From: Alphaproteobacteria bacterium
GTDB taxonomy: Bacteria; Pseudomonadota; Alphaproteobacteria; Rs-D84
Assembly: GCA_009784235.1 (NCBI GenBank)
Contig: WRCC01000002.1
Location: forward strand, 248,736-312,735
Direction of reading: 5' to 3'
DNA length: 64,000 nucleotides
Part shown: positions 40,130 to 48,285 of the stretch, in pieces
How positions within the stretch are numbered: position 1 is the first letter of the stretch
Layout: each line of letters begins with the position of its first letter
Notes under the pieces: generated by a model
What the model saw: the letters and a program-made list of their open reading frames with translations, nothing else
Told to the model about the DNA's origin: nothing
The model's database searches: none
Translations under genes and position numbers: made by a program

Positions 40130-40942
40130 ATGAATATAAAAGCTGTTATTTTTCTGACCATTGCTGCGATTTTTTGCGCCGGTATTTCGTTCGCGGATAC
40201 AGACAATACAAATCTGGAAGCAACGCCACCCAAAAATCCGGACGACTGGGTATTCAAAGCGCACGCCGGCATAATGGGCTTCTATATGCCGAAATACGAA
40301 GGTTCGGATTTATATCAGCCATTATATATGCCGGAAATCGATTTATCATATGGGCCATTATTCGCATCGATTTCCCAGGGCGCCGGCATATTTATTCCAC
40401 TGAATGAATCGCGCAGCTTTATCGTTGCACCCGCAATCCGCTGGCGCGTAAAACGAAACCTGGCCAACGAAGCACGTGACGCGATTGAATACATCGGCGA
40501 TGTTCGTCCAACTGTGACGCTGAATACAATTTATCGCACCGGCCCGTTGATGTTTAATTTCAGAATGACCGAAGGTTTGTCGGACAGCAACACTGGCGCG
40601 TCATTTAATTTGGGCGCAACGTTTCGCGATGATGTGACCGACCGCATAAATTTGACCGTTTATACGACCGCGATATACGGCGACCGGCGATATAATCAGA
40701 CTTATTTTGGAATTACACCGGTCGAATCCATTGAATTTGGATTTCCGGAACATGCGTCCCGTGCCGGCCTTAAAAGTTTGGACATCGGCGGTTTGTTTAG
40801 ATATTTCATCACCGACCACAAAAATATATCCGCAGATTTTATGTTTGAATATATGCGCCTGGTCGGTCCGGCTGCCAAATCGCCAATAACACTGAACAAA
40901 GACCAGTTTTTATTCGGCGTGGGGGCAAGTTATTATTTTTAA
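40130..40942 (+). CDS. MipA/OmpV family outer-membrane protein
   Basis: Signal peptide; HAGIMGFYMPKYEGSDLYQPLYMPEIDLSYGPLFASISQGAGIFI...; ends GVGASYYF. Confidence 0.75.
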   Translation: MNIKAVIFLTIAAIFCAGISFADTDNTNLEATPPKNPDDWVFKAHAGIMGFYMPKYEGSDLYQPLYMPEIDLSYGPLFASISQGAGIFIPLNESRSFIVAPAIRWRVKRNLANEARDAIEYIGDVRPTVTLNTIYRTGPLMFNFRMTEGLSDSNTGASFNLGATFRDDVTDRINLTVYTTAIYGDRRYNQTYFGITPVESIEFGFPEHASRAGLKSLDIGGLFRYFITDHKNISADFMFEYMRLVGPAAKSPITLNKDQFLFGVGASYYF

Positions 40943-41634
40943 CGGGATAAAAATCTTTTCATATATGTCAGTAATTCATCCGCATTGGTAACAGACCGGT
41001 CCAATGGATTTCCAAGTTTTCGAAACTTTTTCGCCCGTTTGAATGCATCAAGCTCACTTCCTTTTTCCTGCAAATCTTGCAAGTTGAATCGTTTGCCCTT
41101 GCCATTCTTGTTTTTATTATCTGGGTCGTATGCTTCACCAAGACAATCCGGGTGCTGTAATTCTTTGCGAAGTTTTCTTTTATCCAACGCCGGACAGTTG
41201 GTATCCTTGAAATGTAAAAGTCCCCAGTAATCAAAAGACCGATTTGAATAAATGCAATTTATTTTTTCGGGGTCAACATCGCCGTCGACAGGCAAATTGC
41301 AATTGGCAATAACATTTTTTATTTTGCCTTTGTTCTTTGCGGTTCTGTCGTCTTCATCAATCATTATAAACATGCACGCGTTCGGGAAAATGGTTTTCTG
41401 CTTCAAAGCATCGTTATATACGGAATTCGGGTCAGTTCCGGTTTCCCATGGAATTATTTCAATTTGTTTCCGCTTCGGGCTTCGAATCTGGTCCAGCCAA
41501 GCCTCAAGATATTCCTTTTCCGTAACCGACCCTTCTGTGACGACACATATTTGTACATTATTACGATGCTGGGCCTGTTTTCGTTGTACTAATTGTTGAC
41601 GGCTATTATTCGGAAACGATTTTCTTTTTGCCAT
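40939..41634 (-). CDS. rloB: RloB family protein
   Basis: QICVVTEGSVTEKEYLEAWLDQIR...CMFIMIDEDDRTAKNKGK...IYSNRSFDYWGLLHF. Confidence 0.75.
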   Translation of the reverse strand: MAKRKSFPNNSRQQLVQRKQAQHRNNVQICVVTEGSVTEKEYLEAWLDQIRSPKRKQIEIIPWETGTDPNSVYNDALKQKTIFPNACMFIMIDEDDRTAKNKGKIKNVIANCNLPVDGDVDPEKINCIYSNRSFDYWGLLHFKDTNCPALDKRKLRKELQHPDCLGEAYDPDNKNKNGKGKRFNLQDLQEKGSELDAFKRAKKFRKLGNPLDRSVTNADELLTYMKRFLSR

Positions 41635-42961
41635 TTTCGTCCCCCATTTGTATTGATTGCAGCTTGTCTATATTCCCCAAGAATGGTATTCCGCCGAATT
41701 TACCCTGCAGATATCCTTTGGAATAATCGTACCCTTTGCGGATATCATTGAATATGGATAATGGGTATGCGTCCGATATGCCCGTGTTTCCATCTTTTTC
41801 AACAAACCATATTTCATCGCGCCGCAAATTTTCAGGAATCATAATACTGACATCATGGGTTGTAAATATCAATTGGGCGCCCGCTTTGTTTATCCTACTG
41901 TTGTGGAATAGCTTTATCAAGTCTTGCAACAGGATGGAATGCAGATGACTTGGCTCATCTATAACAAACAGTCCGCCGTTCACAAAAGCTGGTAAAAACT
42001 GCATCAGAAAATTTAGGTATTGTGTTGTTCCTCTGCTTTCTTGGCTTGGGTGCAGCAGGAAATCATCTTTACCATCGCAATTATGTTTGAATTCATAGTG
42101 ATATTCTACATTTGTATCTCCGTCAAGGCCGGCTTTCGTGAGTTCAAATTCTATATCTTCGCTAAATTCGCCAAAAAGTCTTTTAAGTTTGGCTTCAAAA
42201 TCTAGGATTTTATCGTCTTTTTTGCTTTCTATCTTTTTAGTTTCTATATCGCATATTCCAATGTCAGCGTATTTAAGCAAATCTACAACTTTTTGTTTAA
42301 GTTCTGCGTCATTATGTAAAACTTTTCCAATGTTCATATAATCTTCATTTGGACCGCCAAGATTATCAAAGAATTTATATACATTGTTAAAAGGTTCGAT
42401 TTCCCTGATTCGTAATATTTCCAGTGCCAAAACGTCTTGACGCGTGGATATATGGTCATTAATTTCATTTTTTACAATTTCGGAAATTCGTGGGTCCGCA
42501 GAGCTAAACTTAGTGGGAATTCTTTCAAAAATAACTTTTTCCTTGCCCGATACTGTTGGGTAATAGAATAATTTCTCTGAAAGTATTGCAGTGTTGTCAT
42601 GAGATATGGCATAGCAATATCTATCGTCATTCAATATGAATTCTATTTCTGCATTGCTCGGCTGATTTTTTGAAAGCGCAAAAGGACGATAAGGCATTTT
42701 CGGAGATTTTTTGTCTTTTCTGTTCAACAGGGAACTAAAACATTTGAAAGCCTGTAAAAGGTTCGATTTTCCCGAAGCATTGGCGCCGTAAAAAACAGTC
42801 ACGGGCAATATTTTTTCGCCGCCAAGCGTTTTTGATTCAATCAAATTCCAAGAACTTTTTTCAGACGAATATTTATCTTCCGCTGTAAAAAATACTTCGG
42901 TTTCATTTTTGAAAGAGTAAAAATTTGAAAATTTTATTCTGCGGATATTTGCTTTTTTCAT
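41606..42961 (-). CDS. AAA ATP-binding protein (RloA/AbiEii-like partner of RloB)
   Basis: FKNETEVFFTA...VFYGANASGKSNLLQAF...GLFVIDEPSHLHSILLQDLIKLFH...AQLIFTTHDVSIM. Confidence 0.85.
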   Translation of the reverse strand: MKKANIRRIKFSNFYSFKNETEVFFTAEDKYSSEKSSWNLIESKTLGGEKILPVTVFYGANASGKSNLLQAFKCFSSLLNRKDKKSPKMPYRPFALSKNQPSNAEIEFILNDDRYCYAISHDNTAILSEKLFYYPTVSGKEKVIFERIPTKFSSADPRISEIVKNEINDHISTRQDVLALEILRIREIEPFNNVYKFFDNLGGPNEDYMNIGKVLHNDAELKQKVVDLLKYADIGICDIETKKIESKKDDKILDFEAKLKRLFGEFSEDIEFELTKAGLDGDTNVEYHYEFKHNCDGKDDFLLHPSQESRGTTQYLNFLMQFLPAFVNGGLFVIDEPSHLHSILLQDLIKLFHNSRINKAGAQLIFTTHDVSIMIPENLRRDEIWFVEKDGNTGISDAYPLSIFNDIRKGYDYSKGYLQGKFGGIPFLGNIDKLQSIQMGDENGKKKIVSE

Positions 42962-43112
42962 GGCGCAACTCCTTGTTCGTTTCTTTGATTCATTTTCGCC
43001 TATTTAATCATGGATGTCAATAAAAAAATGCAAACATTGTGATGTTTATAGTCCCAATGCGATTGGTATAGTTAATAATTTGCATTATTTTTGCAAATAT
43101 CCAATTTTTCGC

Positions 43113-43141
43113 TTGACAGAAGATATTGATTTATATATGAT
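43113..43141 (+). promoter_or_regulatory. Near-consensus sigma70 promoter
   Basis: TTGACA (43113-43118) N17 TATGAT (43136-43141). Confidence 0.7.
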
Positions 43142-43144
43142 AAA

Positions 43145-43241
43145 AGCGTCGTGATGGACCACGACGCTATAAACAATAAACAGGAAAAAAGCGCCTGCTT
43201 AATGCTTCTCGTAAAAGATTATAGCATCGTTTTTCCTGTTT
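43145..43241 (+). ncRNA. Structured leader/ncRNA candidate upstream of a 53-aa ORF
   Basis: Hairpin 1 AGCGTCGTG-atggac-CACGACGCT (43145-43168); closing stem AAACAGGAAAAA (43178-43189) / TTTTTCCTGTTT (43230-43241) with inner ATGCT/AGCAT stem (43202-43206/43223-43227). Confidence 0.5.
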
Positions 43242-43317
43242 TGCAAGGGGGGCGTTATTGAAACGCGCGCGATTGCCCTGGCGTTGGGTAATCGCTACAA
43301 GCAAAAAGGACAATGAC

Positions 43318-43479
43318 ATGGCAGTTGGACGCACCGCCAGAACCGGCGAAAAATGCCCGGAATCTGGCGTATGGAAAGTTGTGGGGGAACCTTCGACTAC
43401 CGCACCGATTGCAATTAACAATGTCATGCCGCCTTATGGCGACAAGGCTGTTACTTGGCAATTGATAATGCTTGCATAA
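43318..43479 (+). CDS. Small conserved-looking protein (GEKCPESGVWKV motif)
   Basis: MAVGRTARTGEKCPESGVWKVVGEPSTTAPIAINNVMPPYGDKAVTWQLIMLA; upstream AAAAGGAC SD; followed by terminator. Confidence 0.6.
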   Translation: MAVGRTARTGEKCPESGVWKVVGEPSTTAPIAINNVMPPYGDKAVTWQLIMLA

Positions 43480-43481
43480 GC

Positions 43482-43515
43482 ATAATAAAACGCGCAAATT
43501 TGCGCGTTTTATTAT
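43482..43515. terminator. Intrinsic terminator
   Basis: ataataaaaCGCGCAAATTTGCGCGttttattat. Confidence 0.8.
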
Positions 43516-43535
43516 TGATTGTCGTAATCTGTGAT

Positions 43536-44351
43536 TTATTCTGCAATCCTTCCCAGTTCAAAATAATCCGGAACTGTGATAAATCCATCGTCTTTATTTA
43601 TCCAATCGTCATCGAACGAAGCGGCGACTTTGCGAGTATCATATTTTCCGTCCAGATTTTTTCGCACGCGAGTGTAATGATGCATAAAAATGTCTTCCAA
43701 GCAATAATATTTCGCACCATTAAAATGCGACGGAATCCGTGTCACGTCACACAGACATGGTTCTTTGCGTTCTTCGGCGCCCAATTTCGTGCGCGGCATA
43801 ACAACCGAAAAAAACGGAACATAATATTCCCATTTTCGCGTATTAGACAACTGGGTCGGATGGCGACCATAATTCAAAATATGCACGAAAGAATGGGTAA
43901 TTCCGTTTGCGATAATTTTTTCTTTGGCGCGCGTAACCGCCGCGTCATCATAAAATTCATCTGTATCCATTGTCATAAAATAATCGCATTTTGCACGGCG
44001 CGCTGCATCCAAGCCAATATTACGTTTTTCTTTTTCCAACATTCGGCGATAATCCCCGTCACCAGTTTTGGCATATTTTTCCGGTTCATGAACCAATACT
44101 TCATCGATTAATTTTTCCGTCATCAAAGCATCCAGCATCGTGGGAATTTCCGGATTTCCATCGTCGCCATAATAAGATTTCGGCGAATACACTACATTGA
44201 TATAATCGGCATGCGGGCGAATATTTCGCGCGGCCGCGGGCAACAATTCTTCACCATCATACAGCGCAAATGATACACCGAATTTCGGATTTTTTATGCG
44301 CGTCCGTCGCCCAAGCATTTTATTAATTCGCTTTTTGATGCTTCTCATCAT
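43536..44351 (-). CDS. Glycosyltransferase family 2-like protein
   Basis: FGVSFALYDGEELLPAAARNIRPHADYINVVY...CDYFMTMDTDEFYDD. Confidence 0.7.
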   Translation of the reverse strand: MMRSIKKRINKMLGRRTRIKNPKFGVSFALYDGEELLPAAARNIRPHADYINVVYSPKSYYGDDGNPEIPTMLDALMTEKLIDEVLVHEPEKYAKTGDGDYRRMLEKEKRNIGLDAARRAKCDYFMTMDTDEFYDDAAVTRAKEKIIANGITHSFVHILNYGRHPTQLSNTRKWEYYVPFFSVVMPRTKLGAEERKEPCLCDVTRIPSHFNGAKYYCLEDIFMHHYTRVRKNLDGKYDTRKVAASFDDDWINKDDGFITVPDYFELGRIAE

Positions 44352-44370
44352 TTTTTAATCTCTCTCTCGG

Positions 44371-44670
44371 CTAATCTTTTTCTATGGAAAATACCTGGGA
44401 TTTCAGACTACTTGGGTCTATGAAAGAATAGAAATTTAATGCGACTGGGTCCGGCGTGCTGTCATCGCTTTCCGCATTTATGGCATCTTCCATTGTTTTC
44501 CATGTTACCAAATCAACCCATGTATCACCGTGGCGCAATACTTTCCAAGAAATAAAACCTGGCTTTTTGGATAAAACTTGTGCGTTGCAGTTTTCCGACG
44601 CGGCCAGAAATTCGGCTACATCCGCCCCATCGACCAATTTATACGATATAAACCAAATAGCATTGGACAT
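44371..44670 (-). CDS. Monooxygenase-like (ABM-fold) small protein
   Basis: MSNAIWFISYKLVDGADVAEFLAASENCNAQVLSKKPGFISWKVLRHGDTWVDLVTWKTMEDA. Confidence 0.5.
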   Translation of the reverse strand: MSNAIWFISYKLVDGADVAEFLAASENCNAQVLSKKPGFISWKVLRHGDTWVDLVTWKTMEDAINAESDDSTPDPVALNFYSFIDPSSLKSQVFSIEKD

Positions 44671-44858
44671 AGAAATACTCCTTTTTTTTATGATGTGAAT
44701 CATTATAAACTGCCGGACTATTAAAGACAATAAAAAACCACCCTCGGGTCGTCGTGCAATTTACGAGCCAGTAATCTCAACGAATTTGCAGAATTGGCAA
44801 AGAATATTCGCATTTTCAAAAATAATGCCCTATGATATGTTAAATTAAGGAGTAAAAA

Positions 44859-45620
44859 ATGGAAAATGCAAAACCGACAGTTCTCGATTTAATTATTGAA
44901 ACTCACATAGGGTTGGATCGACAGGGGCCTGGCAGTCCTGAAACTATTATTAAGGCATTAAGTTTTCTGGGTAACCTTGATAAAATTTCTCGGGTGGCGG
45001 ATTTGGCTTGCGGGACTGGCGGACAGACAATGATTCTCGCACAAAACATCAAGGGAAATATTACTGGCGTGGACATCCTCCCAGAGCTGATAAATGTTTT
45101 TAACGATAATGCCAAAAAATTAAATCTCCAAGAGAGAGTCAATGGCATTGTAGGCTCAATGGAAAATCTTTCTTTTCAAAAAGAGGAGTTCGACCTTATT
45201 TGGTCGGAAGGGGCTATAGATACCATAGGCTTTGAAAAAGGATTGAATTATTGGAATAGCTTTCTTAAAAAAAATGGCTATATTGCCGTAACCTGTCCAT
45301 CATGGTTTACTGACGAACGCCCAGTCGAAATTGAAAAATTTTGGGGCGATGCTGGTATTGGATTAGATACAATAGGGCAGAATATTTTGATAATGCAAAA
45401 AGCAGGGTATAGTCCGATTGCTATATTTACATTGCCTGAAAAATGCTGGACGGATAATTATTTTATTCCGAGGATAACAGCGGATAGAGCGCTTTTGGAA
45501 AAATATCCCGGCAATAAAACCGTAGCGGATTATATTGAAAATAATAAATACGAGACAGAGTTATATTCAAAATATAATCAATATTACGGGTATGTTTTTT
45601 ATATCGGTAAAAAAGTGTAA
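44859..45620 (+). CDS. SAM-dependent methyltransferase
   Basis: VADLACGTGGQTMILAQNIKGNITGVDILPELINVFNDNAKKLNLQERVNGIVGSMENLSFQKEEFDLIWSEGAI. Confidence 0.85.
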   Translation: MENAKPTVLDLIIETHIGLDRQGPGSPETIIKALSFLGNLDKISRVADLACGTGGQTMILAQNIKGNITGVDILPELINVFNDNAKKLNLQERVNGIVGSMENLSFQKEEFDLIWSEGAIDTIGFEKGLNYWNSFLKKNGYIAVTCPSWFTDERPVEIEKFWGDAGIGLDTIGQNILIMQKAGYSPIAIFTLPEKCWTDNYFIPRITADRALLEKYPGNKTVADYIENNKYETELYSKYNQYYGYVFYIGKKV

Positions 45621-45643
45621 ATTCTCCATTTTTAATTCCTTAC

Positions 45644-45665
45644 TTGGCTCGGGTGGTTGGATTCG
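45644..45665. repeat. 22-nt duplicate of the tRNA-Asn 3' end
   Basis: TTGGCTCGGGTGGTTGGATTCG at 45644-45665 identical to 45823-45844. Confidence 0.85.
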
Positions 45666-45823
45666 CTCGCCCACTTTGTGGTCTGCGCGTATTCTCGTAT
45701 TTATTCGAACTGCCCCCGCTATCCAAGTGCGGGGTTGTTCTCATATACTCGAATTCGAACCAATGGTTCTGTCTCCAACCCAACAAACCAAAATTAAAAC
45801 CACCCTTTGGGTGGTTCAAATTT

Positions 45824-45898
45824 TGGCTCGGGTGGTTGGATTCGAACCAACGACCAATTGATTAACAGTCAACTGCGCTACCGCTGCGCCACACCCGA
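45824..45898 (-). tRNA. tRNA-Asn(GTT)
   Basis: Reverse complement TCGGGTGTGGCGCAGCGGTAGCGCAGTTGACTGTTAATCAATTGGTCGTTGGTTCGAATCCAACCACCCGAGCCA. Confidence 0.92.
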
Positions 45899-45905
45899 AC
45901 AAACT

Positions 45906-45990
45906 TGGTGCGGATAAGAAGACTCGAACTTCCAAGGGTTGCCCCACTAGTACCTGAAACTAGCGCGTCTACCAATTCCGCCATATCCGC
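45906..45990 (-). tRNA. tRNA-Leu(CAG)
   Basis: Reverse complement GCGGATATGGCGGAATTGGTAGACGCGCTAGTTTCAGGTACTAGTGGGGCAACCCTTGGAAGTTCGAGTCTTCTTATCCGCACCA. Confidence 0.92.
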
Positions 45991-46069
45991 ATACAGCCAC
46001 AATGCACCATATCCGCATCGCTGCGCGGTGCATATTATATCAAATTTTCCAGGATTGCAAATGTTTTTT

Positions 46070-46104
46070 AAGTTCCCCTCCAACGGAGGGGAACTTTGAC
46101 CGAG
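46070..46104. repeat. Short (solo) version of the 10058-10188 palindromic element
   Basis: AAGTTCCCCTCCaacGGAGGGGAACTTTGACCGAG; shares GGAGGGGAACTTTGACCGAG with the hemW-side element. Confidence 0.75.
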
Positions 46105-46152
46105 TTACACTTGTGCTTTGATTTTCGGATATTGGATGCTATTATTCTTATC

Positions 46153-48249
46153 ATGAACAACCAAATCGCTGAATTTTTGTTACAGGACTTGCAGTTTATA
46201 AAGGGTATTGGGCCGGTGTTGGCCGCGCGGTTTAATGATTTGCTGGGCGGACGGCGGGTTTTGGATTTTATTTTGCATACGCCCGTGGCCGTCCGTCCGC
46301 GTGGAATTTCGGACAGCGTGATTGGTGCCACGGCTGGCGAGATTATCACTATACCGGTTGAAATTATTTCGCATAAGAAAGGCGGCACATTCAAATCGGG
46401 CAAACGCGCGCCGACCCAGATTGTATGTCGCGATAAAATGGGTGCGAACCTGATTTTGCAATTTTTCGGTTCCAGCTTCTTGGATTATTGGCTGGAGAAA
46501 TTGCCAATCGGCCAATGGCGCATCGTCAGCGGGAAACTGGATTTCAGCGGCCGCGGCACATCGCAGACCCAAAGTGGAGCGATTATAAACCATCCCGATT
46601 TTATTGAAAAAATGGAAGACCGGCATAAGATTCCGGAATTCCAAGCTATTTATCCGCTGGGCGAAGGACTGACCCAGCGTATTATGGCGAACGCGAGGGA
46701 CGCAATTTTTGCGCGCCTGGAAACAATAGACGTCGCTGGCGAATTGAAAAAGTTCTTTGACGCGCTGCGCGCCATTCATTATCCGCGTGATGCGGCTGAC
46801 CTGGCGTCCAACAACGAAAATGTGGCGCATCTGGCGTACGCTGAATTACTGGCGCACCAAGTCGCAATTGCGATAACACGCCAGGTGCGAAAGAGGGGCG
46901 TTGTTGGTCATGCGATTTCGGGCGATGGACATTTGCGTTTTAAATTGCGCGAAATTCTGCCGTTTAAATTGACCGATGCCCAAGAATCTGCAATCGCAGA
47001 TATCGAAATGGATATGGCGAAAACTGAACCGATGATGAGGCTGATTCAGGGCGATGTCGGTTCCGGCAAGACGATTGTTGCGATGATGGCGGCGCTGAAC
47101 GCAGCGGAACAAAAGATTCAAACGGCATTGATGGCGCCGACGGATACATTGGCGCAACAGCATTATGCGAAAATAAAACCTTGGTGCGATGAACTTGGAA
47201 TTGTATGCGATATTTTGACCGGTCGGGACAAAGGCAAAGACCAGGCCGAAAAATTGCTGTCCATTCGCAGCGGGCGCACGCGCATTATCATCGGCACGCA
47301 TGCGCTTTTCCAAGATGCGGTAACATATAAAAATCTGGGCCTGGTTATAATCGATGAACAGCATCGGTTTGGTGTAAATCAACGCAGCGCTTTGGCTGCC
47401 AAAGGCGATAATCCCGATCTGCTCGCACTGTCCGCGACGCCGATTCCGCGGACTTTGTCGATGACTATATATGGCGATATGGATATTTCGATAATCGCGC
47501 AAAAGCCAGCCGGCCGTATGCCGATAAAAACATCCACGCTGGCGGTCGACCGTATTATGGCGCTGGCATCGCGTTTGCGCGCACAAATTGATGCCGGTGC
47601 GAAAGTATTTTGGGTTTGTCCTTTGGTGAACGAATCCGAAGATTTGCAATACGCTGCCGCAGAAACACGATATGAATATCTGAAAAAATATTTTCCAAAT
47701 GATATCGGCCTGGTACACGGCCAGATGGATAAAAAATCGCGTGACGCTGTGATAGCTGACTTCGCGAATCCGACCGGCAAAACAAAAATACTGGTCGCGA
47801 CCAGTGTTATAGAGGTCGGCATTGACGTCCCATCCGCAACCATTATGATTATCGAAAATGCGGAAAAATTCGGATTATCGGCACTGCACCAATTACGGGG
47901 GCGTGTTGGCCGTGGGTCGGACCAATCTTACTGTATATTAATGCACGGCGATAATGTTACCGAAGACGGACAAAAACGACTGGCCGTATTATGTGAAACT
48001 GACGACGGATTTGTTATTGCTGAACAAGACTTGATGATGCGCGGCGCAGGCGAATTATTGGGTTCGCGCCAATCCGGCTGGATTCCGTATCATTTTGTTG
48101 ATTACCGCGAACATCGCGATTTGTTCAAACTGGCCGTGCGTGATGCGATGGAATTGACCGCCACCGACCCGCTTCTTGAATCCGCCGCCGGTCGTCATGC
48201 CCGTGATTTGATGCATATTTTCAACCGCGAAATAAAATTGAACGGGTAA
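46153..48249 (+). CDS. recG: ATP-dependent DNA helicase RecG
   Basis: IKGIGPVLAARFNDL...RLIQGDVGSGKTIVAMMAALNA...VIIDEQHRFGVNQR...LALSATPIPRTLSMTIYGDMDIS...QLRGRVGRGSDQSYCIL. An in-frame TTG start at 46096 inside the repeat is possible. Confidence 0.95.
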   Translation: MNNQIAEFLLQDLQFIKGIGPVLAARFNDLLGGRRVLDFILHTPVAVRPRGISDSVIGATAGEIITIPVEIISHKKGGTFKSGKRAPTQIVCRDKMGANLILQFFGSSFLDYWLEKLPIGQWRIVSGKLDFSGRGTSQTQSGAIINHPDFIEKMEDRHKIPEFQAIYPLGEGLTQRIMANARDAIFARLETIDVAGELKKFFDALRAIHYPRDAADLASNNENVAHLAYAELLAHQVAIAITRQVRKRGVVGHAISGDGHLRFKLREILPFKLTDAQESAIADIEMDMAKTEPMMRLIQGDVGSGKTIVAMMAALNAAEQKIQTALMAPTDTLAQQHYAKIKPWCDELGIVCDILTGRDKGKDQAEKLLSIRSGRTRIIIGTHALFQDAVTYKNLGLVIIDEQHRFGVNQRSALAAKGDNPDLLALSATPIPRTLSMTIYGDMDISIIAQKPAGRMPIKTSTLAVDRIMALASRLRAQIDAGAKVFWVCPLVNESEDLQYAAAETRYEYLKKYFPNDIGLVHGQMDKKSRDAVIADFANPTGKTKILVATSVIEVGIDVPSATIMIIENAEKFGLSALHQLRGRVGRGSDQSYCILMHGDNVTEDGQKRLAVLCETDDGFVIAEQDLMMRGAGELLGSRQSGWIPYHFVDYREHRDLFKLAVRDAMELTATDPLLESAAGRHARDLMHIFNREIKLNG

Positions 48250-48285
48250 CTTGAAATCTTGGAATTTTACTGTATGCTTTTCGTC

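Noticed and set aside
45535-45865. ORFs with GWIRSPT / VGFEPTTN endings
   Set aside because: Typical false ORFs from translation across tRNA genes and their duplicated 3' end.
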